A DNA stretch of 64,000 bases from Sordariomycetes sp. S80-01Y. Its lineage: Eukaryota > Ascomycota > Sordariomycetes. Location of the stretch: positions 496,001 through 560,000 of the forward strand of contig JAXQJY010000027.1 in the NCBI GenBank assembly GCA_037042185.1. The letters are read 5' to 3'. Positions 31,502 through 46,293 of this stretch are shown here, one piece after another. Below the pieces are notes generated by a model that worked only from the letters and a program-made list of their open reading frames with translations, was not told the DNA's origin and did no database searches. The number at the start of each line of letters is the position of its first letter. The first letter of the stretch is position 1. The position numbers were made by a program, and so were the translations under genes.

Positions 31502-34153
31502 CTATAGCAAGGCGAAGCCAGACTGCTCCAGTTCCCTCCCGCTTGGTAGCATCGGACGGCCTTGCATCGGGAAGGGCCAGAAAAGAGGATTGTCCATGGT
31601 ATCACCCGCCTTTTGCGCGGTAGCATCCTCCTCCGCCTTCGCAGCCCCTGGGCTCGATTGCCTCGGCGCAGAGCCCCAATCGCAGACAAAGTCGGCCTCC
31701 TGAACATGTGGCGCAAAGAAATTCAGACTGCTGGTGTTCGGCTTGACCCCCCTATCGACATCATCTGGCACTACTTTGTCGCTTTCGATATCTACGTCGA
31801 TATGCCACTTCTTGGCGAGATATCGTAGGATATTGAGAGCTTGCTCGGCGAAGTGATGGCAGGGTGCCATCTCGGCAAGATCCGATATGCCTTGTTTGAG
31901 GGACTCCGAAACCTTGGGGTCAAGCTTTGCGACAGCTTCTATGTTCTCGGGCGAAGGGTTCTGGGAGTCGTCGCTTGTGGTAACGGCTCCTATGGCAAGA
32001 TGCATGATGGTGGAGGTGAGGACAAAGTATGGGACGAATGATGGCGTCCGTCGAAGGGTGTAGAGCTGTGAATAGGATCTCAGCAGGCCCTGAATAGCGT
32101 CGGCAGCCTGGCAACACAGATCGCGAGGCGATACCGTGGAGCCAATGATGCGTAACTTGATCATGGGTCTGAAGAGAAGGAGGATAGCGAAGTGATAGTA
32201 CATGCTGGCAGTGCATTAGTAACCACGTATCTACATTAATGCTGTTCGAGGCACTTACTGGGCGAACAACACGGCTGGGGTGAAGTTGTGGCCTAGTCGC
32301 AACACCTCGGGTATTCTATCATACCAGTCGAGGTATTGTGTGTATATGCTCAGCAGATCCCTTGCTGTCAAGTGACGGCCGGGAGAGTGGAGTATGTACA
32401 GCGATTGATGAACCAGTTCGCTGAGTTCGCAAAAGCACTTGTACACCGACCTAACGTTAGAGGGTTGTTCACACGAGCGTTGTAATGGAGCGCCGTCGTC
32501 TGTGTATGGGATCCACAGGGAAGCCTCCACATCACCGATGATAGCAGGTTTGGGAGGCAGATGCGGGAAACAAGAGCATTGCGGGAGCGAGCCGGTCGCC
32601 AAGGACCACGCACTAAGACCTGTTAGCACTTGAAAACGGGCTGGGATCAAAGACCTACTGATCCAGTGCGAATGCACCCCAGAAAGTAGCTGCTTGCACT
32701 GCTAGCTCATCCTCATCGCCTTCATCATGCACACGATGCAGACCCATTTCGACGGCCAGCCGTATGCTCTGGCCCGCATAGTACCAGCTTTCAGAGTCTC
32801 TCCCACAGCTTGCTTCCCGAATGGACATGATGCCCAGCGCCTGGATGGTTGGTAATGAGTGGTGATCCGTCTCCAGGTAAAAGAGCCTCTGGGACTCTTT
32901 GAAGAAGTGATCTCCGGAGGAGTAAGGGTCGTTCGGGTTAGCCCGAGTGGCGGGCTGCGTCGAAAATCTACAACCTAACGCGAGTAAGGCGTTGACCAAG
33001 ATCGGTGAGCAGTATCGATGCCGTCCGTCCTGGAAGTCCCGGAGGAAATGCTCCTTGCTTAGGGACGCAAAAGTGGGGTACTCCCAGCAGAAGTAGAGCG
33101 CGAGCAAATGTTGCACCAGGTTGATATCACTGGTAATACTAGTCCATGAACCTGACGGGGACTTGGCGCCATGCTTGTCCATTGGCGATAGAATTTGCTC
33201 GAGTCCTTGGAATCGAGGCATGGTCCCCGCCATGTCCTCCTGGTCGATGTTGTCTCCCCAGAAGCCGACGCGGGACTGCGGCGGGCCTGACAGATCGGGC
33301 TGCCAATTCATCATCTCAGGGTGAGAGCCCCGACTAGAATCGCTGACGCCGCGTGAGTTGAACCAGGGGCTGCTCTGCCCTAAGTTGCCGCGCATTGTTG
33401 GAGATGGTTGACCCCCAGGTGGACCAGTCAAGTCGGTAAGGGTGCTCAGGCTCATGGCTGCCATGCCTTCCGAGGGACGGCCGAAATGCGTTGCTGAGGT
33501 TGTGTTGGGACCTGCGTTGATGTTGGGATTGCCTTGTTGAGGGAGGTTTGGCATGATGCCTCCGCCCGAGGGCAAGCTCCCATCAAGCCACTCGGAAATG
33601 TTCTCGACGGTCTGACCGCGTCGCAAGCGGTCGAGCACATCCTCCCACAGCTCAGGCCTGACGAGTGCTGCCAGAACGCTGTCGCTGGATCGTTGGCGCG
33701 AGCGAAGAGACTCGATCTCCGTACGAAGGTTCTCTTTCGACTGGCGCACTGGCACCTCGTATACGCAATCGACGTCTTTTTGTGAGCGGCAGCGACTGCA
33801 TGGCTGCGTGCCGTCGCACTGGGGTTGTGAGCTTGGGATGCGATCAGGTTTGGGAGCCGACGTACCTTTGCGCGCTTCTTGCGGCATTCTGTACAAGCAT
33901 TAGGCGTCACAATCCCGAGCCCGCGCCGTCGCTTGGAATTCGTAGGACCTGTAGTAGCCGACGAGCTGCCCGCTTGAGCTGAATTGGCCGTAGAAGCCGT
34001 CGTGGCAGCTGGCGTAGGATGGCTTTGCGAAGGCGTGCCCGAGTTACCGGACTGCGAAGTGGAGGCTCCCTGGGGGGTGTTGCCAGTGCTCGACTGGTTG
34101 GGGCCAGAAGGAGTCTGGCTTCGACTTTTCGTATCTTCCATGATGTGCGACAA
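31502..34153 (-). CDS. NirA-like Zn2Cys6 transcription factor
   Basis: Spliced model complement(join(31502..32204, 32259..32612, 32659..33818, 33866..34153)), 834 residues. The zinc cluster is at about 87-117, C-x2-C-x6-C-x5-C-x2-C-x7-C (CTECRKKRAKC..). A 47-base intron lies between the third cysteine and the residue before it. A linker helix follows (RQSKENLRTEIESLRSRQRSSDS), then ELWEDVLDRLRRGQTVENISEWL, and from about 300 the fungal-specific factor domain (PF04082) with HLLALYFCWEYPTFASLSKEHF and SIREASCGRDSESWYYAGQSIRLAVEMGLHR. The later introns are 46 and 54 bases; the donor of the 46-base one is GTAGGT. The layout resembles factors often annotated as nitrogen-assimilation NirA type; nitrate control is not demonstrated by sequence. 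Met at 34141 is an alternative start. Confidence 0.88.
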
Positions 34154-35674
34154 GACCGAGGCCGAGCGATGCTGTCGGTGCGATGGAGCGGATTTCTCAG
34201 ACGTGGAGCGCGCGACCAGGGCACGGCTTGCCTGCTGCCGATGGCCGGGGTGGTGAATGATGTCGAAGCGACAGGAGACCGGAAAACGTCACGGTCAAGG
34301 CCTCTTCAGATCTCTCGAAAAAAACCTGCGTTTGTCGTGGCACATGCTGTATTGCGAGGCGACGCAGCCGATCGTGGGTTGGAGGTCAGACTGAGGTAAA
34401 GCTCAGCTGTCTCGAGGGGCAAAGGAGGGAGAAGTCAGTCAGATCCAGGTTATCGCGGTCCCAGTTGGTAGAGTCAGTTGTCGAGATGCCCGGGTCGTAG
34501 ATGTGGGGCAGCCCGTCGACGGCGCAAACGTTCGGGTACTGGCAGTTGGGGACTCGGACTGAGTGTGCCTTATTTGTAGGTTGTGCGTTCCTGAGGCCGA
34601 CAACCTGGAGCCCAGCGAGAACTACAAGCTGGAATGGACTCGGAGGCAGTTCCGCGCTCTTCCTCTGTCGTCCGTCAAGCAGCATAGACGCTGAAGGAGA
34701 CTCTGCAGATTTTCTTTTCCCCGCCGACACGGCCGGTTGGTTTCTTCCGGTGGGCCACGCGCGGTTGAGAGCGATAATCGTTCGTGGGCGATTCGCTTCG
34801 CCTTGGTACGGTATGAGTACTGCTGATAGTACTATAGTAGTAGCAGGCAGCCGCAGGAATCCTCAGAGTGCCGTTAAGCTCGTCGAGAGGCGCAGCGCAG
34901 CCTAGGCTTCCGAAGGCGGGTTTTGAGAGGAATGGAAGTCTCTTGCGATCTGACCTGATGTTGGAGAATGGGGATTTCCCTTACGCAATATCGATATGAT
35001 GGGGACGGGGAATCGCGATACAGGGGCCCAGCATCCAATACCTTGCATACCTTACCTTACCGTTTGCTCACTTGTGCGCGCAGGCCCAGTACTGATGTTG
35101 GACCTGATGACAGTGGCGAAAAGCATTGCTTCTGTCGTTACTCTTATTACTAGCGTCAACGGTTGCAAGACGCAGGTCATACCGTCGCAGAATTTCGACC
35201 TTGAGCAGTTCTTCTCCATTGTGTCTTTTGCCTTCCCCAAGTATGACGATCATGATGCCATCCACACGCCAGTTTACATCGTCCAATCATCGAGCTCGAT
35301 GCCCTAGTCCTTTGCCCGGTACCTGTCTTTCAACGTCCTCGCCTCCCGTCAGTCAGCACCCCACCTTCAATCAAGCTGAGCCAGAGTTGCCAGTTCCGGT
35401 TGCCAAGGAACCGATTTTCCGCACCGAACAACTTAAAATATCGCGTAGTGAGGATTCGATGACCAACAACAAACCGTAGTGTCCCCAATTTCTATTGCAC
35501 AAGAGACGGAAGACAGACCACCGTGATCGAGAAACTGCATTTCTCATGTATATGCCCCTATTCTCTATTGACCAACGCCATGCATGCCCGTAACATTTCC
35601 AAAAACCGCTGCTACAACAAGACAAATGCCCTGCAAACGTACGCTTTTCATCTCCTTGTGTTGTCGTCTCCCGT
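34154..35674. other. 1.5 kb gene-free stretch
   Basis: Upstream region of the NirA-like factor and 3' flank of the Brr6/Brl1-like gene. A TACTGCTGATAGTACTATAGTAGTA inverted-repeat-like patch lies at about 34818-34842 and a CATACCTTACCTTACCG patch at 35046-35062. No gene is supported. Confidence 0.5.
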
Positions 35675-37175
35675 TCAGTACTCTTTCCTGGGGCTTCTGT
35701 ACTTGATAGGGCTCATCGACCTGTCACGCTTCGTTGGACTCCGACGGCCAGATGCCTTGACTGACGGCAAGTAATGCTGCGGAATTGACGGTGACCCGTC
35801 AGTATCCGTGTCATCATAAGTTACCATGTGTCGCTGCCGGCGTGGGGTTTGCACTGGAATCCACATGACATCGCCCGAGCTTTGTGGCTGCATTGACGCC
35901 GTGTGTGAGGGCCGCGGAGGTGCCGTCGGTGCGTGATACTGCCCCGATGCCGAAGGGTTCCGGCCTACGAGGGTGTTGTTGGCGATGGCCATGAATACGA
36001 TGAACCCGATGAAAGCGCCCTTGCTGCATGTCAGTGATATCCATTCTGTGGACCCTCAAGAATAGAGAACATACCCATGCCTTCAGGTTCAGCCGACCGA
36101 AGAAGTCATTCATGATGTTGGCCACCTCGTTGAGGGTCGCCCTAGTTTTCATGATGTCCTCACTCTGGCGCATGCACTCCAGCCACTCACTGCACATCTT
36201 CTTGAAAGCCGGTGCATTTGTCGTATCGCAATGATTGGCCATGTACTCGTCCTGGCAGACAGCGGCCTTCGCTCTGATTTCGTTGCGCGCATCCTCGTGA
36301 ACAGTGCGAATGTCTGACATGACACCCTGGACAACCGCAACGATAGCGCCACAGAAGAGAAGCATCAGGAACACATTGACGCCAAATTTGACCCAGCGAC
36401 CAAGGTTGTCAGGAGCATCACGATGCTCGTCCATCATGCGGAACATGGCGCCCACAACCCCGCCACTGCCCCGGGACCGGGGAAGTCGGTCCTTTTTCAT
36501 GTAATGGCCATCCGAGTCTTCTGCATCGTCGTCGGTATCTTCAGCATATCTCTGAAGGGGGTTGTGCTGCTTCTTTCGTCGTCGAGCAAGATCCATTCCC
36601 GCACTCCGCCCTGGTCGGATCTCTCCCTTCCCAGATGCATGTTTTCGATACCGCAAAGACTTGTCCACCTTGCTTGGAGTGATCGTGCCACCCATAGTGA
36701 CGTCTCCCTGTCGATCTATCTCGGGAGTGTCGTTCGGAAAGTCTGATTCAGTTTGCGCAGGGCTATCTTCTGCACCAGACGCTTCACTAAACGCGCTCTC
36801 GTCGACCGGCTTGCGAGGAGTCGTAAACGCTGGGTTTCGAAAGGGTGGCGCTGTTGGCCTTGATGATGCTTGCTGTTGAGTGAAGACGGGTCGGGTCTTG
36901 AGTTGTTGTTTAGACGGTGTTGCGAAGGGCTCATGTCGCGTTTGCGTGGCGGCGGGCGATCCAAAGCCTGAGGTGAAGGCAAGGTCAGCTAGAGGCGCGC
37001 AACTCCGTTTCAGATCAGACGAAGACGAACCTCCAAAGCCATGCTGCATTCGACTGCCCTGTGCAGCCTGTGCAAAAGGACTTGTCGGATCCAGAGGTCC
37101 TCGACTGTGGTACTCCCACTCCATCGGTCCTTCTTGTGTTCTGCGAGCCATACCTGCTGTCGTCGTCGGGTTCAT
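35675..37175 (-). CDS. nuclear-envelope protein of the Brr6/Brl1 family
   Basis: Spliced model complement(join(35675..36019, 36075..37175)), 481 residues. The 55-base intron has a GTATGT donor and AAG acceptor, phase 0, between AW and GAFIGF. The Brr6/Brl1 domain (PF10104) has two membrane segments around a lumenal disulfide loop. Here TM1 is at about 261-285 (WVKFGVNVFLMLLFCGAIVAV), the four loop cysteines are at 307, 316, 328 and 334 (AVCQDEYMANHC.., MCSEWLECM), and TM2 is at about 368-384, created by the splice. The first 250 residues and the last 90 are polar and disordered. In yeasts these proteins act at the nuclear envelope in nuclear pore assembly and membrane lipid balance. Its start faces that of the Iws1 gene 448 bases away. 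Confidence 0.92.
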
Positions 37176-37623
37176 AGAATGGTAGAAAAAGAAGAGTCAA
37201 ACGAGCGTCCTGAAGTAAAGAAGAACCTGGGTGTATTATAGCGTCATGGCTGTGTTGTGATGGCTGTGAGGGATGGACTGTCGAGCTTCCATTCCATCGG
37301 CAGCAAGGGTCTTGCAACCATGGCCGTCACCCGTCGATAGCAACGAACGCCACAGTAAACAAACAAGGATTTCGGTGGCGGCTCAAGCCACATTCACCCA
37401 TAGTGGGGAAAGGGTAAGGCGAAGCATGTGCTTCTGCTTATGTCATCAAGTATTCTATCCCCAACTGGCCTGGAGCTTTGCGGATTCTTTGTTCGATTTC
37501 TTGCATTCGCGCGTTCACCTCCCAAGTCTCAACCAGCAGTCTCTCCTAATTGCGCTTGCATTAAGCATTTTAATCTTCACTCGACACGCGAATCTAGCAA
37601 CCTAACCGGAACCAGAACGCACG
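37176..37623. promoter_or_regulatory. divergent promoter of Brr6/Brl1 and Iws1 genes
   Basis: The 448 bases between two divergent ATGs must carry both promoters. The Iws1 side is C-rich, as expected for a 5' untranslated region. No specific binding site is claimed. Confidence 0.55.
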
Positions 37624-38923
37624 ATGTCCGACGCCGGATCTCCCCAGGACGCGTTGGGCAACGAGAAAGTTGATGATGGCCAAGAAGAGGAGTTTCAGGA
37701 TGCGCTCGCCGCGGGCGATTCGGATCGCGATAGCGACGCCCTGTCGGAAGTTGACGAAAACTTGATCGAAGATTACGACCCGGAGGCTGCCGATATCGAA
37801 GATCGACCTGTTGACATCGATGAAGATGTCGCACGGACGCTCAAAGCCACAAAGCGTAAGCGTGCCGATGGGGAAGCTACTAAGAAGCCTAAAGAGGGTC
37901 GCCGAGAGAAGAAGCGCAGGGATCGAGATGAGGACATCGACATGGGCGGCGGCGACGACGACAGCGCGAGGAAACCGCGCAGGGCACGCAGGGGAGCCGA
38001 CAGTGAAAGGCGCAGCAAGCCTAGAGCCCCATCGCCCGAGCCCGAAAACGAGGAACACTTGACTCCTGAGGAGAGGAGGAAGCGGGCCATCGACCGTGCG
38101 CTTGATGCAGCAATCAAAAAGCCTAGTGCTCGCCGCAAGCGGAAGGACGAGATCGACCTGGAGGACGAGATTGACGACCTTCTGGCCGAGTTGAAGATCC
38201 AAATGGAGAGGGCATGCCAGGCGGACAACACAGCTCGAGAGAATGGACAGCCGGCTCTGCATAAGCTCAAGCTCCTGCCCGAGGTTACTGGGATTCTGAA
38301 CCGGAACAATGTGCAGCATGCCGTTCTCGATCCCGACACCAACTTTCTGCAGCATGTCAAATTCTTCCTCGAACCCCTCAACGACGGATCGCTGCCTGCC
38401 TACAACATCCAGCGCGACATTTTCATGGCGCTCTCAAAGCTCAGCATCGAGAAGGAGGCCCTCATCAGCAGTGGCATCGGCAAGGTTGTAGTCTTCTACA
38501 CCCGAAGCAAGCAGCCAGAACAGAGCGTAAAACGCATGGCCGAGAGGCTGGTTGGGGAGTGGAGCAGGCCTATCCTCAAGCGGACAGACGACTACAAGAA
38601 GCGTCACATCGAAACGCGCGACTTTGACTACACGTATGGATGCCACGCTATTGTTACCATGATGACAGATGCTGACTTTCTACAGTGCCGCCAAGATGGC
38701 CCAGCGCCAGAAGGCTGGTTCGCAGTTTACGCTGTCCCAAAGGCCAGCAGCATCTCAAGCAGCCGACGAGAACCGCGCTCGTGCGTCAGGTCTGCCTTCC
38801 AGCTACACCATTGCACCTCGCAGCACTTTCGATGGACAAAGGGGCAATGCTCATCGCCCCCTGGGCTCTGGTGGTATGGAGGCTTTCCGTAAGATGACAC
38901 AGAAGGGCAAGAAGAAGACCTAG
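37624..38923 (+). CDS. iws1: transcription elongation factor Iws1/Spn1
   Basis: Spliced model join(37624..38633, 38686..38923), 415 residues. The 52-base intron (GTATGG donor, CTACAG acceptor, phase 2) joins RDFDYT to AAKMAQRQK. Iws1/Spn1 binds Spt6 and RNA polymerase II during elongation in the nucleus. The first ~170 residues are acidic and then Lys/Arg-rich (KRKRADGEATKKPKEGRREKKRR), typical of the family and likely disordered. The TFIIS N-terminal/LW-like helical domain spans about 205-320 (KLLPEVTGILNRNN.., LPAYNIQRDIFMALSKLSIEKEALISSGIGKVVVFYTRSK, LVGEWSRPI). The C-terminus ends in a basic tail (KGKKKT). Without splicing, the frame runs on to 38892 with an unrelated tail. Confidence 0.93.
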
Positions 38924-40672
38924 AAGGCGACTCAGTAGGTGGAAAGTACCGCCGAGAACGCGACACATCTGGCTTCATGTACTATCGTCACAGGGCCCAT
39001 GGATTGGCAAAGGTTTCTTTAGTGAGGCGTTCAGGAAGATAGCGGCGTTTATGGTTTATAAGGGAGAGGTCTCAATTACTACGCCGAATCCGAGTTCATT
39101 GAACGCAGAACTATACGTCAGTTTGGTGTGGCCAGATGCGGCGCACGATGTTCTATGACAAGGCTTCCGAGAGTCCTTCGGGATGTGGGCATATTCTTCG
39201 CATCAGGCGCTACAGACCAGCACATCTTGTCTTGATCAGCGCACCAATGGTGATAAGTGTATTTTTACTCAGACACTGAGTTTTAAACCTGGCGAAACCT
39301 TTCACCCTGAAGCTCAAATCCATGGGAAGCCTCCGCCAGTGCCAGGCTCGTCCTACACGAAGAACAAGGGTCCACAGAACTTTGCCGCAGTCCCCAGATC
39401 CTTCTGACGTCAATGCTGTGAAGATGCTTGACCAGTTCCACAGTCGAGTTCAGTAACAACCGGTGGGAGAAGGGAAGAAACACGTCTAAGCATGATCAAT
39501 TACATTACATACTATAGCAATACTTAGCTGGCGGTTCCTTCTCTTGGTGGTGTACCAGAAACAAGGCCTCTCTTGTTATCATCAGACGAACAACTGGGTC
39601 GTGCCTTTGATTCCCATCCGAAATCGCGGTTGACTGTCGGGGAAGGTGCAGCCCTGGTGGAGCGTCGCGCGGTTGCCCAGGGACATCGTGCGCTGCAGCC
39701 CCTCCATCATCATCGCCGCCCAGCGCCACTGGCAGTTTTCCGGACAGCATTCTATCCGAACAGCTCCCACTTCGCTCCATCACACCCTCAAAAAGACATA
39801 AGAAATCTGGCAGCGCCTTCGCATCTATCGACAGCACTTTTCGACACTGCGGTCTTGTTTCGCCGACAAGCCTGTCGCCGCAATCGTCACGATTCTCGTG
39901 CAGCGACCAGGTGAGTGACTTCTCCGTCTTCGTCGTTCCTGGGAGTGCCAATGTCGCACGGCGGCACGCATCAGCTCTCGGAGGTCGTGCGGCATGTCGA
40001 GCGACTCTTGAAAGGCGTCGCAGAAGCTGCACCGCCGTCACCGGCGCCGCCGCATCGAAGCTGTTGCCAGGCAGTGGCAGCGGCTGGAGACTGTGGTCGC
40101 GATCGGGCCGCAATGAAGCAACACCTGCGGCTTGCCAACCTAACACGGCGATGGACATGGATTTGTTGAGCATGACGTGCGGCATGGGCCGGAACGCGAT
40201 GTTCCCTCTCAAACAGTCACTAAGGTTTCAGTTGCTGACACGCTGCGACAGCTTAAATCTACATTATCGTCACTGGTCGAGCCAGCCCGACCGACCAGCA
40301 AATCTGCTCGACTCTTGGTCGCCGCAATTCAATGCTTTGCGCCGCCGCTATCGCTCCTCCCACCAGCATCTGATCCGCGCATCCCATACTTCACGTATCA
40401 CCCCATCTTAGCCTTCGCCAACCCCTCCGATCAAAATATTTGCCAGCCACTACGCCGCGCCGGACGGCCCCTTCGCAGCGACTCAACCGTCCCCAGCCTC
40501 AGAGACATCCGTACTTTCCAGCATCCAAGCCAGTGTCCAAGCTAGCGGAACATACATCTGCGCAATTCCCGCCTCGCACCATCCAATCCGGACGATCCGC
40601 AGCGCAACACCGTCCTCGCGAGCCGCGTTTTCATAGCGGACTCGGATCTGACAGAGCCAGAAAGAAATCAAG
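38924..40672. other. gene-free stretch with probable kinase 5' untranslated exons
   Basis: No coding gene is supported. A consensus donor CCAG|GTGAGT at 39910/39911 and a GCTGAC...GCGACAG acceptor at 40251 define a possible 341-base intron in the leader of the kinase gene. The flanking sequence (39770-39910 and 40252-40672) is C-rich with short upstream reading frames, as expected for a leader. A 235-residue minus-strand frame (39505-40212) has no domain and is treated as chance. Confidence 0.4.
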
Positions 40673-43847
<3,175 letters not shown>

Positions 43848-44755
43848 AATGGCTTGCTGGGGAAGAGGAAGCGACGGCAGGACCCCGATGGAGCATGTCT
43901 ACCCAATGGAGGACCTTCTGGGTCTGCTTCAGGTGATCAAATTATGTCCAAAATTGTGGGAAAGGGAACCTGTCACACAACACAAATATCAAGGCCTTTG
44001 AGCCCCCGGGATTGGCTAGACCCTTGAGGCTTTGGGCGGATGGCGGCAGGAGCATGTGGAACGAAATACGATCATGACTGCATGGTGGCGAGATGTGCCG
44101 AGGTGCAATTTGATAGACTCCCTTTTGCCTGGCTTCTTGGTGCTTTCTCAACGACCGACCGGTGGGCTCATGGAGCGGGAGAAGATGACATGAGGGGAGC
44201 AAGCGAGGTTGTGGCGAGCGTCAGGCGAGTTGGCGAAGCCGTGTTGAGTAAGATAACACAACGCTTGGGTCATATGCGAACATGCATTGATTCGAGCACA
44301 GCAAATGGCAACAAGAAGTGAAATTTGAATCGAATCACACGAGGGTGGATTAGTGACGTTGCGAAAGCTGTGTCATGTCGGGTGGAAAAGGGGCCGGGCC
44401 ATATGGAGCTCGATAATGCGACAGCAAGGCTTGGGGGTGGCAGCGTTTCGTCGAAACAAGGAAGACCGATGGGGTGTAAGAGTGTTGTTCAGCTAAGGAG
44501 GTAAGTAGCAGTAGGACCGAACAGGATATCCGTGGAAGCCTCATCAAGCAGCGTCGGCGAGACGTGATGTAGACTGTTCTTCAGAGACTTCGACAACTAT
44601 GATGCGCCTACGTTTGATCTGGTCCATCTGATTCGGGCGCATCGTTGCAAATGGTATACCTGGGGCCTTTTCTCTACTGCGCGGCCTACTGTTGTCACCT
44701 TCGAGCACGAGTCTGGCTTGATGTGTATCAAAAAGCATGCATGTCGTTTATAAGG
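43848..44755. other. convergent gene-free stretch
   Basis: About 900 bases between the 3' ends of the kinase and Lunapark genes. Short frames on both strands show no domain. Probably 3' untranslated regions. Confidence 0.5.
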
Positions 44756-45849
44756 CTACTCGTCCTCGTCGCCCTCAACTCTAGGCGCCTGCGCCTCTTT
44801 CTCCCTTAGCACCTCCCTCACGATCTTCTCTCCCTCGTCCTCTTTGACCTCACCGTTCAGGGTGCCACACTGCATACACCTCCACTGGCCGACATCCGCT
44901 AGGGTCTTTGCCCCTGGCGGGGCCTGCCCATTCACTAGGCGACAAGCTCCACAGATGAGAGCGATGCGATTCTTAGGCGCCGTCTCGTCCTCGCCGAGCA
45001 GGACGTCGAAGACTCGATCGTACCAGTGCGACTCGGGAGCGGGGGCCGCGGGTAACGGCTGGACGGAAGGTCTAGTATGACTTTGCGCTGGATCATGGTT
45101 GGGTTCGTTGCTGTATTCCGCATTGGGTGCGAATTCGGCCGTGGGTTCCATCTCTGGCCGCCGTTGAATGTTGGCTGTAGGTGGAGGAGGCATCATGGTC
45201 CGTTGCGGTGTCGCGCCTTGGCTTTGCCTTGCTTTCTTGCCTCTCTTGCTGCCCGGGCTACCTCCGACCTCTTGTTGATCCTCTTCTTGCCCCCTATTCT
45301 TGTCCTTTGGCGACTTGCCCTCGCCCCCGTACTTCTCGATGAGCTCCATAGTGGAATCATACTTAGTGGCGTCTTTGAGTTTCTGGATTGTCTTTGCTCG
45401 CTCCTCCTGTTGCTCCTTGAGTCGCGCAGACAACGATTCGATGCGAAAGTTGTAGTATGTGGATAGCAGTGTTCTCGTTCCGTATATCCTGCGATAGCGT
45501 TAACGACCGTAGCGCACATGCCAGGCGGCAGGCGAGCTTACAGTACCGGCCCACCGGCCAGACCGGACCATTCGTAGGGCCCCATGTAGTTATGACCGAC
45601 AACTAGCAGCAGGACAATGGCGTATACAAGATAGGCAAATGTGAGGTAGAGACTCCATAGGACCTTGACACGGCGTGCGCTGGCGCGGAGTTTGTCGAGG
45701 CGTTGCTGGTTCTCGGCGATCTTGACGGACAGGGTCGAGAGAGTCTTTTCGAAGGAGGCTGTGGAGGAAGAGTCGCCCTGGAATGTTAGTCATGTCTCAG
45801 GAGACAATTTCGAGTAAAGACTTACCCTCCAGGGCCAAAGCGAGACCAT
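44756..45849 (-). CDS. lnp1: ER-shaping protein Lunapark
   Basis: Spliced model complement(join(44756..45488, 45542..45777, 45826..45849)), 330 residues. The first coding exon has 8 codons (MVSLWPWR); introns are 48 and 53 bases with consensus ends. Lunapark stabilises three-way junctions of the endoplasmic reticulum network. A short coiled coil precedes TM1 (VLWSLYLTFAYLVYAIVLLLVV, about 50-72), a brief loop (GHNYMGPYEWSG) and TM2 (GPVLIYGTRTLLSTYYNF, about 84-102), then a coiled coil (ARLKEQQEERAKTIQKLKDATKYDSTMELIEKYGG). A Pro-rich linker leads to the C-terminal zinc ribbon, CGAC..CMQC near residues 270-300, which is the family hallmark. The acidic tail may be flexible. Divergent from the golgin gene. 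Confidence 0.92.
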
Positions 45850-46293
45850 TGTGACGGCGTGATTGGCAAGGCCGGCAGTGATATGAAGGGGAGAAATCCA
45901 TGTGTGCCAACGTGGGCGGATGTGACCTCACAACCTGAGCTCCAACTTCTGGGGTCCCTGCTGTGGCGCGTGCTTGCCTGCCGCCACATCTCCAATCACC
46001 AGCCCCATCTGGAGATTCGCAAGCATCGACGGGCAGGAGCGCGGCCGGGATTCATCAATGGTGTCCCTTCCCGTGATTATCCCATCTGACACTCTTCTTC
46101 CACACCACACACTCCTTGTCGCTTTTGGTCGCGAGCATTGCTTCTTTGCCATTGATAATGCTGCGACTGCTGTCTTGAGCACATTCTCCTTGTTTGTATT
46201 CTTCTTGTACATCTGTTCTACGTAGTCACCATCTCCGACTTAGGCGTTGTCTTCTGGTGCAACAGGTCGTACAGGCGTTGACGGGACGCCAAA
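45850..46293. promoter_or_regulatory. divergent promoter of Lunapark and golgin genes
   Basis: 444 bases between two divergent start codons of endomembrane genes. Shared control is possible but not shown. No binding site is claimed. Confidence 0.5.

Noticed and set aside
34818-34842. TACT/AGTA-rich inverted-repeat-like patch upstream of the NirA-like factor
   Set aside because: Too short and imperfect to call a regulatory site or mobile-element end.
39505-40212. 235-residue minus-strand frame upstream of the kinase
   Set aside because: No domain, no splice context, and it overlaps a plausible leader intron of the kinase gene (39911-40251).
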